From positions 1 through 6,600 of the forward strand of contig JAGWZT010000115.1 of NCBI GenBank assembly GCA_018971925.1: a stretch of 6,600 bases of DNA, read 5' to 3'. The notes under the pieces were generated by a model. It ran no database searches. It was not told the origin of the DNA and was given only the letters and a program-made list of their open reading frames with translations. Positions 1 to 6,392 of the stretch are shown piece by piece (position 1 is the stretch's first letter; every line of letters begins with the position of its first letter). This DNA comes from Lysobacteraceae bacterium. GTDB lineage: Bacteria > Pseudomonadota > Gammaproteobacteria > Xanthomonadales > Rhodanobacteraceae. A program made the translations under genes and the position numbers.

Positions 1-602
1 TCGAGTGCCTTGTAATAGTCGACCCAGCCGAAATGCTGCTGGCGCGCCAGCTTGCGCAGCATCGCATTGGTTTCGGAGATCGCCGGCCTGGGGTCGATCC
101 GGGGGCGCCACGGATAGCGCGCCGCCGGCAGCAGCGAACACAGGATCACCCGAATGCCCTCGGCGCGCGCCAGCAGCGCCATCGAACGGATGTTGCCCAC
201 GATCTCCCGCGGCGACGTCGGACCGGTATTCCGCGCGATGTCGTTGGTGCCGGCGAGGATCACCACCACGGCGGGCTTCAGGTCCAGCACGTCGGCACGG
301 AATCGCAGCAGCATCTGCGGTGTGGTCTGCCCGCTGATGCCGCGATTGATGTACTCGCGGCGGGGACTCGGGCTTGCCGAAGCGTGCGGCCACGCGTCGG
401 TGATCGAATCGCCGAGGAACACGATGCGGGGCCGGTCAGGTGCAGGCGGTGGCAGGGCCGCGTCCGCGGCGTGGTAGCGCGTGGTGCCGGCAAACGCATG
501 CCAGTCGGTCACGCCGGCGCCCTGCGCCGGACGCGCGGCAAGCGTTCCGCAGATGATCGCGGACAGCAAGAACTGCAACCCGAGTCGGCTCACCCTGTGC
601 AT
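1..602 (-). CDS. Secreted GDSL/SGNH-family esterase/acylhydrolase, C-terminus beyond window
   Basis: Partial gene: 200 codons are visible and the frame is still open at the window edge. Residues 1-29 look like a Sec signal peptide (basic MHRVSRLG, hydrophobic LQFLLSAIICGTLA, then ARPAQGA). SGNH block I is VFLGDSITD at about 61-69 with nucleophile Ser66. Block II is NRGISGQTT at about 86-94 with the oxyanion Gly91. Block III is AGTNDIA at about 117-123 with Asn120. The fourth block, with the catalytic His (usually DGxHP), should lie just past the window, since the visible end (WVDYYKAL) resembles the stretch that precedes it in relatives. Family members hydrolyse esters, thioesters or acetylated sugars; the substrate cannot be read from sequence. 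The ATG at 602 is supported by GAGGAGA eight bases upstream. Cys18 is not in a good lipobox (AIIC), so a soluble exported enzyme is more likely than a lipoprotein. It lies 141 bases downstream of the amidase gene, in the same orientation. Confidence 0.9.
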   Translation of the reverse strand, partial: MHRVSRLGLQFLLSAIICGTLAARPAQGAGVTDWHAFAGTTRYHAADAALPPPAPDRPRIVFLGDSITDAWPHASASPSPRREYINRGISGQTTPQMLLRFRADVLDLKPAVVVILAGTNDIARNTGPTSPREIVGNIRSMALLARAEGIRVILCSLLPAARYPWRPRIDPRPAISETNAMLRKLARQQHFGWVDYYKAL

Positions 603-610
603 ACGCAAAA

Positions 611-617
611 TCTCCTC
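611..617 (-). promoter_or_regulatory. Ribosome binding site of the GDSL esterase
   Basis: Read on the minus strand this is GAGGAGA, eight bases before the ATG at 602. It is a near-consensus Shine-Dalgarno sequence and fixes the start used here. Confidence 0.75.
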
Positions 618-648
618 TCGGATGCCAGGCCCTGTCCACCACGAAACA

Positions 649-677
649 AGTATCGCACAGGCTCGCACATCTTCCAT
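649..677 (-). promoter_or_regulatory. Possible weak sigma-70-like promoter for the GDSL esterase
   Basis: On the minus strand GATACT (654-649) matches the -10 consensus at 4 of 6 positions. The hexamer 17 bases upstream, ATGGAA (677-672), matches the -35 consensus at only 3 of 6. A start just downstream would leave a leader of about 40 bases before the ATG at 602. The match is weak and such hexamers occur by chance. The 141-base gap (603-743) holds no gene and would make an independent promoter sensible; read-through from the amidase gene is the alternative. Confidence 0.22.
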
Positions 678-743
678 GCACCTCACCGAAAGCGAAATTG
701 CACATGGATGGTGTGCGGGAAAGCTTGATTCCGCCGTAGCGGA

Positions 744-1529
744 TCATTTTTCGGTATCGCCGCGCTCGATCTTGCCGACGAGGTTGTAGAGGATGCGCGA
801 ATCCTCGGCGTCCAGCGTGTCGCCGCCCATGCCGCGGAAGTGGTTGTGGAACGCGCGCACCGCCGCTTGCGGATCATCCAGCGAATAGCCGATCGCGGTC
901 AGGGCCATCCACGGGTCGAAACCGGTCGGCGGGTCGGGCAGGGTGGCGATCGGATCGGGCCACAGGCCGAAACCGTTCGCCGCCAGCGTCGCCCACGGGA
1001 ACAGCGGGCCCGGATCGTCCTTGCGTTCCGGGGCCATGTCCTGGTGGCCGATGATCTGTGCGCGCGGGATGTACCAGCGCGTGGTGATGTCGGTCAGCAG
1101 TCGGATCAGGCTGTCGATCTGTTGTGGTGGAAACGGCACGTGGCCGTTGTTGTCGATCTCGATGCCGATGGACGCCGAATTGACGTCGGTGATGGTGCCC
1201 CAGCGCCCGCCGCCCGCGTGCCACGCCCGGTCGACGTCGCTGACCAATTGGTAGATGCGGCCATCCCGGCCGACCAGGTAGTGCGCGCTGACCGGGCCAC
1301 CGCTGTTGGCGGTGCGCAGGGTGTCAAGCGACTGCGCGACCGAATCCTGGTCGGTGAAATGCAGCACGATCAACTGCGGCTTGCGGATGTCGTAGTTCTT
1401 CGATGGCACCCACGTCGCCAGCGGATTGCGCGGTGGCAGTGGCGCGCAGGCGACCAGCAGCACGAGTGCGAGGCAGACGAAAAGCAATTTCGGTGCGTGC
1501 GCGATCTGCGCATGGCATGCACCAGACAT
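744..1529 (-). CDS. amiD: AmiD-like N-acetylmuramoyl-L-alanine amidase, predicted outer-membrane lipoprotein
   Basis: A 261-residue enzyme predicted to cleave the bond between N-acetylmuramic acid and L-alanine in peptidoglycan or its fragments. A lipoprotein signal ends in LVAC, making Cys28 the lipidation site; the next residues are Ala-Pro, with no +2 Asp, which favours the outer membrane. The Amidase_2/AmpD-type zinc domain spans about 40-180. Likely zinc ligands are His57 (VLHFT), His162 (GHQDMAPERKDDPGP) and Asp172. Glu124 (IGIEID) and Lys170 match the catalytic Glu and Lys of AmpD and AmiD. The C-terminal stretch, about 205-255 (WMALTAIGYSLDD, then AVRAFHNHFRG), resembles the peptidoglycan-binding helical domain of E. 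coli AmiD, and order and length also fit AmiD (276 residues). ATG 1529 is preferred over the adjacent TTG at 1532 because AGGAG sits six bases before it. The gene starts 10 bases after the sulfotransferase stop, so the two are probably cotranscribed and may be translationally coupled. The symbol rests on architecture, not proven orthology. Confidence 0.92.
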   Translation of the reverse strand: MSGACHAQIAHAPKLLFVCLALVLLVACAPLPPRNPLATWVPSKNYDIRKPQLIVLHFTDQDSVAQSLDTLRTANSGGPVSAHYLVGRDGRIYQLVSDVDRAWHAGGGRWGTITDVNSASIGIEIDNNGHVPFPPQQIDSLIRLLTDITTRWYIPRAQIIGHQDMAPERKDDPGPLFPWATLAANGFGLWPDPIATLPDPPTGFDPWMALTAIGYSLDDPQAAVRAFHNHFRGMGGDTLDAEDSRILYNLVGKIERGDTEK

Positions 1530-1535
1530 CAAGTT

Positions 1536-1540
1536 CTCCT
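1536..1540 (-). promoter_or_regulatory. Ribosome binding site of the amidase, overlapping the upstream stop codon
   Basis: The minus strand reads AAATGAGGAGAACTTGATG. The final A of the sulfotransferase TGA is the first base of AGGAG, which lies six bases before the ATG at 1529. This favours ATG over the TTG immediately before it and suggests translational coupling. Confidence 0.8.
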
Positions 1541-3168
1541 CATTTCGCGATCACGCTCGCGTCGCGCAGCCGCTGGCGCAGTCGATCGAGCTTGTGGCCG
1601 TACAACGCGCTGCGCGCGGTGTCGCGGCGGATCGGTTGCCGCACCTGTGCCGCGCTGGGCAGGCTCTGCACGGTGCGCGCGGTCTTGTGGAATTCGAGGC
1701 AGGCCTGGTTGAAGGGCAGGCCGCAGAAATCCAGTAGCCGGCGGACTTCTGTTTCGGGCTCCGCGACCAGCGACTCGTATTGCAGGTCCATCACGCGGTC
1801 GGGGTATTTCTCCAGCCAGAAACGCGTGAGCCGCAGGAAGTCGGTGCAGTAATCGGCCATCTCGTCCATGTCGCAGGCGAAACCGCTGTTTTCGCTGAAG
1901 CACTGGCGAAAACAACCGAGGCAGGTTTCCACCGGGTCACGTCGAACGACGATGACGCGTGCGGCCGGCAGCATCGCCAGCGCCGGGCCGACCAGATACC
2001 AGGTGACCAGGCTCTTGTCGGTGAAGCGCGGCGTGCGTTCGCGCCAGCGCGCGGTGTGCGCGAGGTATTCGCGGCCGAGGCCTTGCCAGTCGTCGGCGCT
2101 GGCATCCGGCACCCAAACCGGGTAGGCCGACTGGCGACGATGGGTTTCCGCATCGATCACATGCTGTAGATCCTTGATCTCGTTCGCGCCCTCGACCTCG
2201 GGGTGCGAAGCAAGGATCTGCTCGACCAGGGTCGAACCGGAACGCGGGATGCTGACGATCAGGATGGCTTCATGGCCGAGCTTCGGATCGTTCGGTGGGG
2301 GCAGGTCCTGCTGAAACACGCCCATGATTGCGGCAACGCGCCTGTGCTCGCCCGCGGCGTCCCACCTCATCCGCTGACGGCGCGAGGCGTTGGCGCGTGC
2401 GAACACGTCGTAGGCTTGTGCGTACTCGCCGTGGTTTTCCAACGCCTTGGCATAAGTGAAGGCAAGCAGTTCGTAATCGCGTGGCGACAGGTTCGGTTGC
2501 TCGAGGGCACGTTCCAGGCTCGCGGCGTCGGCCTGGTCGAACTGGACAATGTTGAGGTTCGACAAACCGAACCAGCCTTCGGCGTTGCCGGGATCGCGGC
2601 GCACCACTTCGCGAAATCCCGCTACCGCGGCATCGACCTGGCCCATGTTCGCCTGCGCGCGCGCCAGCGACAACCGGGCCGAGCCATGCGCTGGGTCGAG
2701 CTCGAGCGCCCGTTGCAATGCCTGGATGGCTTCCGTCGTGTGTGCTTCCCGCGCGAGCGCCTCGCCGAGATTGAACCATGCCGACGCGGTGGCCGGCGCA
2801 AGTTCGCATGCACGCCGCAGATGCATCACGGCTTCATCGACTTCACCCTGTTCGTACAGGGCGATGCCGAGCCCGATGTGCAAGTCGTCATCGTCGGGCC
2901 ACACGGCAAGGACTTTCCGGAAACATTCAATCGCCTTGGCATGCTTGCCGCGGCGTAGTATCACCGCTCCCAGCATCCGGACGGCTTCCGGATCGTCCGG
3001 TGCCAGGGCCAGCACGTTGGTCAGTGACCGTTCCGCAGCTTCAAACTGATGCTGCGCCCATTCCTGGCGCGCCCTTGTCAGCAGGCGATTGGCCACGGAT
3101 GAACGTGGCGGTCGCGGAGATCCCGGCAGGGGTTGGGACATTGAACGTTGTGCCGCGTCGTGGCCCAT
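1540..3168 (-). CDS. Tetratricopeptide-repeat sulfotransferase
   Basis: A 542-residue protein with no signal peptide, so probably cytoplasmic, where PAPS is available. Residues about 27-196 form five TPR units in perfect 34-residue register: the Pro closing each unit falls at 57, 91, 125, 159 and 193. More degenerate helices continue to about 285. The sulfotransferase domain (Sulfotransfer_3 type) covers about 300-520. The PAPS 5'-phosphosulfate loop is SIPRSGST at 306-313, followed by VEQILASHP and Glu330 in GANEI. DKSL (384-387) follows. The 3'-phosphate region is VVRRDPVETCLGCF at 407-420. The tail (TVQSLPSAAQVRQPI, then a conserved ALY) is also typical. Expected activity is transfer of sulfate from PAPS to a hydroxyl group; the family relates to tyrosylprotein sulfotransferases, but a peptide, glycan or small-molecule acceptor is equally open. 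Start choice is uncertain: TTG 3180, GTG 3177, ATG 3168 and ATG 3141 are all in frame and none has a strong Shine-Dalgarno; ATG 3168 has a weak GGTG upstream. It lies just past the receptor's terminator and 10 bases before the amidase. Confidence 0.93.
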   Translation of the reverse strand: MGHDAAQRSMSQPLPGSPRPPRSSVANRLLTRARQEWAQHQFEAAERSLTNVLALAPDDPEAVRMLGAVILRRGKHAKAIECFRKVLAVWPDDDDLHIGLGIALYEQGEVDEAVMHLRRACELAPATASAWFNLGEALAREAHTTEAIQALQRALELDPAHGSARLSLARAQANMGQVDAAVAGFREVVRRDPGNAEGWFGLSNLNIVQFDQADAASLERALEQPNLSPRDYELLAFTYAKALENHGEYAQAYDVFARANASRRQRMRWDAAGEHRRVAAIMGVFQQDLPPPNDPKLGHEAILIVSIPRSGSTLVEQILASHPEVEGANEIKDLQHVIDAETHRRQSAYPVWVPDASADDWQGLGREYLAHTARWRERTPRFTDKSLVTWYLVGPALAMLPAARVIVVRRDPVETCLGCFRQCFSENSGFACDMDEMADYCTDFLRLTRFWLEKYPDRVMDLQYESLVAEPETEVRRLLDFCGLPFNQACLEFHKTARTVQSLPSAAQVRQPIRRDTARSALYGHKLDRLRQRLRDASVIAK

Positions 3169-3210
3169 CGATGACACCAATACTAAGGGCTGATGCCGTT
3201 CAGGGGTCGC

Positions 3211-3237
3211 AAAAAAACGCCGGGCGTGAGCCCGGCG
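3211..3237 (-). terminator. Intrinsic (Rho-independent) terminator of the TonB-dependent receptor gene
   Basis: On the minus strand a perfect 8-bp stem, CGCCGGGC/GCCCGGCG, encloses a four-base loop (TCAC) and is followed directly by seven T residues. It begins 20 bases after the receptor stop codon and ends about 42 bases before the sulfotransferase ATG. The T-tract exists only in the minus-strand reading, so it terminates the receptor transcript. Confidence 0.93.
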
Positions 3238-3257
3238 GGGGAGAGATTGCTGAATTG

Positions 3258-6200
3258 TCAGAAGTCGTACGACACCGAGAAGCGAACCGAGCGTGGAGGT
3301 GTCGTGTTTTCGACCGATCCGTACTCAGGGTTGGGGCTCGCGGTCGTATGGAAAAAGTCATTGATGAACAGTGGTGTCTGGCTGTCGAACACGTTGAACA
3401 CCGCGAGGTTGAAGTCGAGCTTGTGTTCGGCCCACGAAGGCTTGTAATCCACACTGAGGTCCACGCGGCGGGTCCACGGCAGGCGGCCCAGCGAACCCGG
3501 AGGAACCGGCACGCCGCCGCACCAGTAGTAGGTGTGCGAACCGTGCAGGGCCAGTTCGCCAGGACCGTAGCCACCGCGGCACAGGCGCGGCGTGCCCGAG
3601 GCCATGTACAGGTTGCCGCCCACCGTCCAATCCTTGTTGATGGCATAGGCGCCGTAGACCTTGAACTGGTTCCTGCGGTCGTTGGGCAGGAAGCCGTACG
3701 AGTACTGCATTCTTTCCGGGAAGTCCCATGCGGTCGTGATCGATTCGTACGACCCGCTCTGTTGGGAGTAGGTACTCACCGGCCCTTCCGTGTTGCCGAT
3801 CGTTTGGGACCACACGTAGTCGAACTTGGCGAACCACTTGCCGTCCCATTCGTGCGACAACGACAGGTCCAGCGAGTAATACTTGCGGATCGGTCCTTTC
3901 GGGAACTGCTGATCGGCGGCCGTGAGGGTCACCGGAACCAGGCTGCCGTCCGGTGCCTTCATGAAAAGGTTGTTGGTGACGCCCGGATTGATCAGGACGA
4001 GACTCTGCGCCCAGTTGCTGCAGGTATCCGGCGTCATCCAGGCATAACCTTGCGATCGCCCCGCCGCGCACTCGATTTGCTCGTCGTCGAAATCGTCGAT
4101 GATGCGGCTCATCTTCTGATAGGTGCCGGTGGCGCCGAACACCCAGGAAGTACCCAGCATCTCGAATTTCTGCTGCATGCCCAACACGAAGTTGTCCGAA
4201 AATTCGGCCTTGACGTTCTGGGCGGCAGATACCCTCGGATCCTTGGGTTGCCCGTATTCGTTGTCGATCGACACGCCCGTCGACGGTGTCTGCGGCAACG
4301 GCGTGAACCCTATGGGCGCGCCGGTCACTGGATCGATTCCGGTGTAGGTTCCGTACAGGTTGGTCGCGATCACGGGTGCGGCAATGGACGTCGCGGTCGT
4401 CAGCGGCAGCGCGAGGAAATAACGGCCGGCATTTCCGAACACCTTCATGGTCGAGTCGCCATGAACGTCCCAGCTGAAGCCGATGCGGGGCGCCCACTGT
4501 GGCTTGGTCAACCGGATGTAGGGCACGCCGAATGAATCGAAGTTGGTGAACTGGTCATTGCGCAGGCCCAGGTTCAGCAGCAGGTTGGGGGTGACTTGCC
4601 AATTGTCCTCGACGTATTGCGCGCGCTGGAAAACTTTGACGGACGCGGATTGCATGTCGATCTGCTTGCCCACGTAATAGCAAATCGCGGCCGGCGCAAA
4701 GCACGCCGGGCCGGCGTAGGGTGGGACGTTGGGATTGACGCCGAAAACCGGCACGCCCGGGGCGCTGCTACCGTAGACCCAGGCATAGCCCGGCCCCGTC
4801 ATCTCGAAGCCGTCATCCCGGTCCCACGAGTTGATGTTGTCGATGCCGACTTGTATGTCGTGGGTTCCCAAGAGGTTCCAAGGCAATTTCCAGTCCAGAC
4901 TCACGCGATAGCTCATCACGTCGACGCGGTGCGTGGGAATGCTCTGGGTCGAGTTGACTTGCGCGTTGGAAATGCCTCCGGGCGGAACGAACGCCGGGTT
5001 TTGCAAGGAAGCGCTCTGGATGTTCGGCAGGGTTGGATCGAACCCGGGGTACGCAGGTTGCTGGGTGTAGTACTCGCCGCGCGTCTTGCCGAACATCGCG
5101 TTCAAGGTCAGGTTGTCGGTGATATAGGACGTGTAGTTGAGCGCCCATATCCGGAAGGTGTCCTTGGCAGTGTGGTTGAGCCCTGTGGTACCTGGAATGA
5201 TCTGTCTGGTGCCATAGTCAAAGGTATCGTAGGAACCCCACTGCTTCAGGGAGTTCTGCACGCCGGTCAACGTCAGGAAGTTGCTGTCGTTGATGTTCCA
5301 GTTCAACTTGGCGTAAATCTTAGGGCTGTGTTGCGTGAGAAAGAACCTCTGCGCCGTACCGCTGTTGATGCCGGTGGTGCTGGTGTGGGTGTTGTCCTGC
5401 TCGGCGCTCAGGAAGAAAAACAGCTTGTCCTTGATGATGGGGCCGCTGGCATAGGCGTCGTAGATCGTTTCCTGGCTGCGGTTGTCCTGGTTGAACGAAA
5501 GCAGATCCCCGGGTTGTTCGCCGGGCTGGGTCTCGAGTGGGTTGGCGAAGTAGTAGTTGACCGGATCGCTTCTCAGGCTTGCCGGTTGCCACAGGGCGCG
5601 CACGCCGAAGTGCCAATCGTTGGAGCCGGTCTTGCCGATCTGGTTGATCACGCCGCCGATCGAGCGGCCGTACTGCGCGCCGTAGCCGGAGATGTAGGTC
5701 TGCTGCTGTTCGATCGCACCGTATGGCAGTTCAAAACCGCCCTGCGCATAGAGTGCATCGGTCACGTTCATGCCGTCGATGTAATACGCATTCTCTGCCG
5801 TCGAGGCGCCCCCGAACACGTTGATCGGGTTATTCACTGGCCCGTTGACCAGTTGCGGCGAGCCCATGTTGACGCCCGGCGCCAACATCGCGATGTCCGC
5901 GGCGTCGCGCTGCAAGGGCAATTGCTTGAGCTGCGTGGCGGTGATCGTGGTGACCTGGTTGGTGGTGGTCACGTCGATCGTGGGAATGGCATTCGCCGTG
6001 ACGTTGACGGCGCCCAGCGTCTGGACGTTGCCGGCGCCGGCCGACGTCGAGAAATCGACCGCCACAGCGCCCGCCGCCGCAGGCGTGACACCGTTGCGGC
6101 TCTGGACGAGTTTGCCGTCCTGCAACAGGGATACGGTATAGGTACCGACCGGAAGGGTGATCGAGTATTTGCCCGACGGCCCCACCGTGATGGTGCGATT

Positions 6201-6392
6201 GAACCCCGCACCGCCGGTGACCTGGATGCTTTCGCCGGAAGCCACCGGAACCGTACCGTAGATGGTGCCGTTGACCGCCTGCGCCCAAGCTGCGCCGGTG
6301 ATGCCCAAGGCAACCGAGCCGATGGCAACCGCCAGGGCCTTGCGCTGGAAAACGTTGTTGCGGTGCGATGTACGCAGGGACTTGCTCTTCAT
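3258..6392 (-). CDS. Oar-like TonB-dependent outer-membrane receptor with N-terminal carboxypeptidase-regulatory-like domain
   Basis: A complete 1044-residue outer-membrane transporter. Residues 1-37 are a signal peptide with a long basic n-region and a predicted cut at AWA/QA. About 40-114 form a CarboxypepD_reg-like beta-sandwich (GTIYGTV, GPSGKYSITLPVGTYTV). A TonB-box-like AVNVTAN lies at 128-134. The plug follows, about 140-258, with QLPLQRDAADIAMLAPGV, YYIDGMNVTD (203-212) and GGVINQIGKTGSN (246-258), which are typical of Oar-type receptors. The remainder is an Asn/Tyr/aromatic-rich beta-barrel ending in RFSVSYDF, with the terminal Phe read by the BAM complex. The only six cysteines form three close pairs. 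Family members take up ligands using TonB energy, and Myxococcus Oar has been linked to protein secretion; the ligand here is not predictable. ATG 6392 is chosen because the signal peptide starts there and GGAG lies eight bases upstream; the open frame continues to 6584 but that extension has no signal sequence. An intrinsic terminator follows the stop, then a sulfotransferase gene. Confidence 0.95.
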   Translation of the reverse strand: MKSKSLRTSHRNNVFQRKALAVAIGSVALGITGAAWAQAVNGTIYGTVPVASGESIQVTGGAGFNRTITVGPSGKYSITLPVGTYTVSLLQDGKLVQSRNGVTPAAAGAVAVDFSTSAGAGNVQTLGAVNVTANAIPTIDVTTTNQVTTITATQLKQLPLQRDAADIAMLAPGVNMGSPQLVNGPVNNPINVFGGASTAENAYYIDGMNVTDALYAQGGFELPYGAIEQQQTYISGYGAQYGRSIGGVINQIGKTGSNDWHFGVRALWQPASLRSDPVNYYFANPLETQPGEQPGDLLSFNQDNRSQETIYDAYASGPIIKDKLFFFLSAEQDNTHTSTTGINSGTAQRFFLTQHSPKIYAKLNWNINDSNFLTLTGVQNSLKQWGSYDTFDYGTRQIIPGTTGLNHTAKDTFRIWALNYTSYITDNLTLNAMFGKTRGEYYTQQPAYPGFDPTLPNIQSASLQNPAFVPPGGISNAQVNSTQSIPTHRVDVMSYRVSLDWKLPWNLLGTHDIQVGIDNINSWDRDDGFEMTGPGYAWVYGSSAPGVPVFGVNPNVPPYAGPACFAPAAICYYVGKQIDMQSASVKVFQRAQYVEDNWQVTPNLLLNLGLRNDQFTNFDSFGVPYIRLTKPQWAPRIGFSWDVHGDSTMKVFGNAGRYFLALPLTTATSIAAPVIATNLYGTYTGIDPVTGAPIGFTPLPQTPSTGVSIDNEYGQPKDPRVSAAQNVKAEFSDNFVLGMQQKFEMLGTSWVFGATGTYQKMSRIIDDFDDEQIECAAGRSQGYAWMTPDTCSNWAQSLVLINPGVTNNLFMKAPDGSLVPVTLTAADQQFPKGPIRKYYSLDLSLSHEWDGKWFAKFDYVWSQTIGNTEGPVSTYSQQSGSYESITTAWDFPERMQYSYGFLPNDRRNQFKVYGAYAINKDWTVGGNLYMASGTPRLCRGGYGPGELALHGSHTYYWCGGVPVPPGSLGRLPWTRRVDLSVDYKPSWAEHKLDFNLAVFNVFDSQTPLFINDFFHTTASPNPEYGSVENTTPPRSVRFSVSYDF

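Noticed and set aside
546..560. Lipobox around Cys18 of the GDSL esterase
   Set aside because: The residues before Cys are Ala-Ile-Ile; Ile at -1 does not fit the Gly/Ala/Ser rule, and a normal signal-peptidase-I type region follows.
727..745. Hairpin at the amidase stop (TCCGC/GCGGA, four-base loop) as a terminator
   Set aside because: Only a 5-bp stem plus a bulged extension, it overlaps the stop codon and is not followed by a T-tract on the minus strand.
840..1712. 290-codon plus-strand open frame over the amidase gene
   Set aside because: Arg/Val/Asp-rich shadow of a gene with an intact zinc amidase active site and lipobox on the minus strand.
2778..4535. 585-codon plus-strand open frame antisense to the sulfotransferase start and the receptor 3' half
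   Set aside because: It is rich in Arg, Val, Gly and Ala with no recognisable domain. It overlaps two genes with clear family motifs on the other strand and crosses the terminator; this is a typical shadow frame in high-GC DNA.
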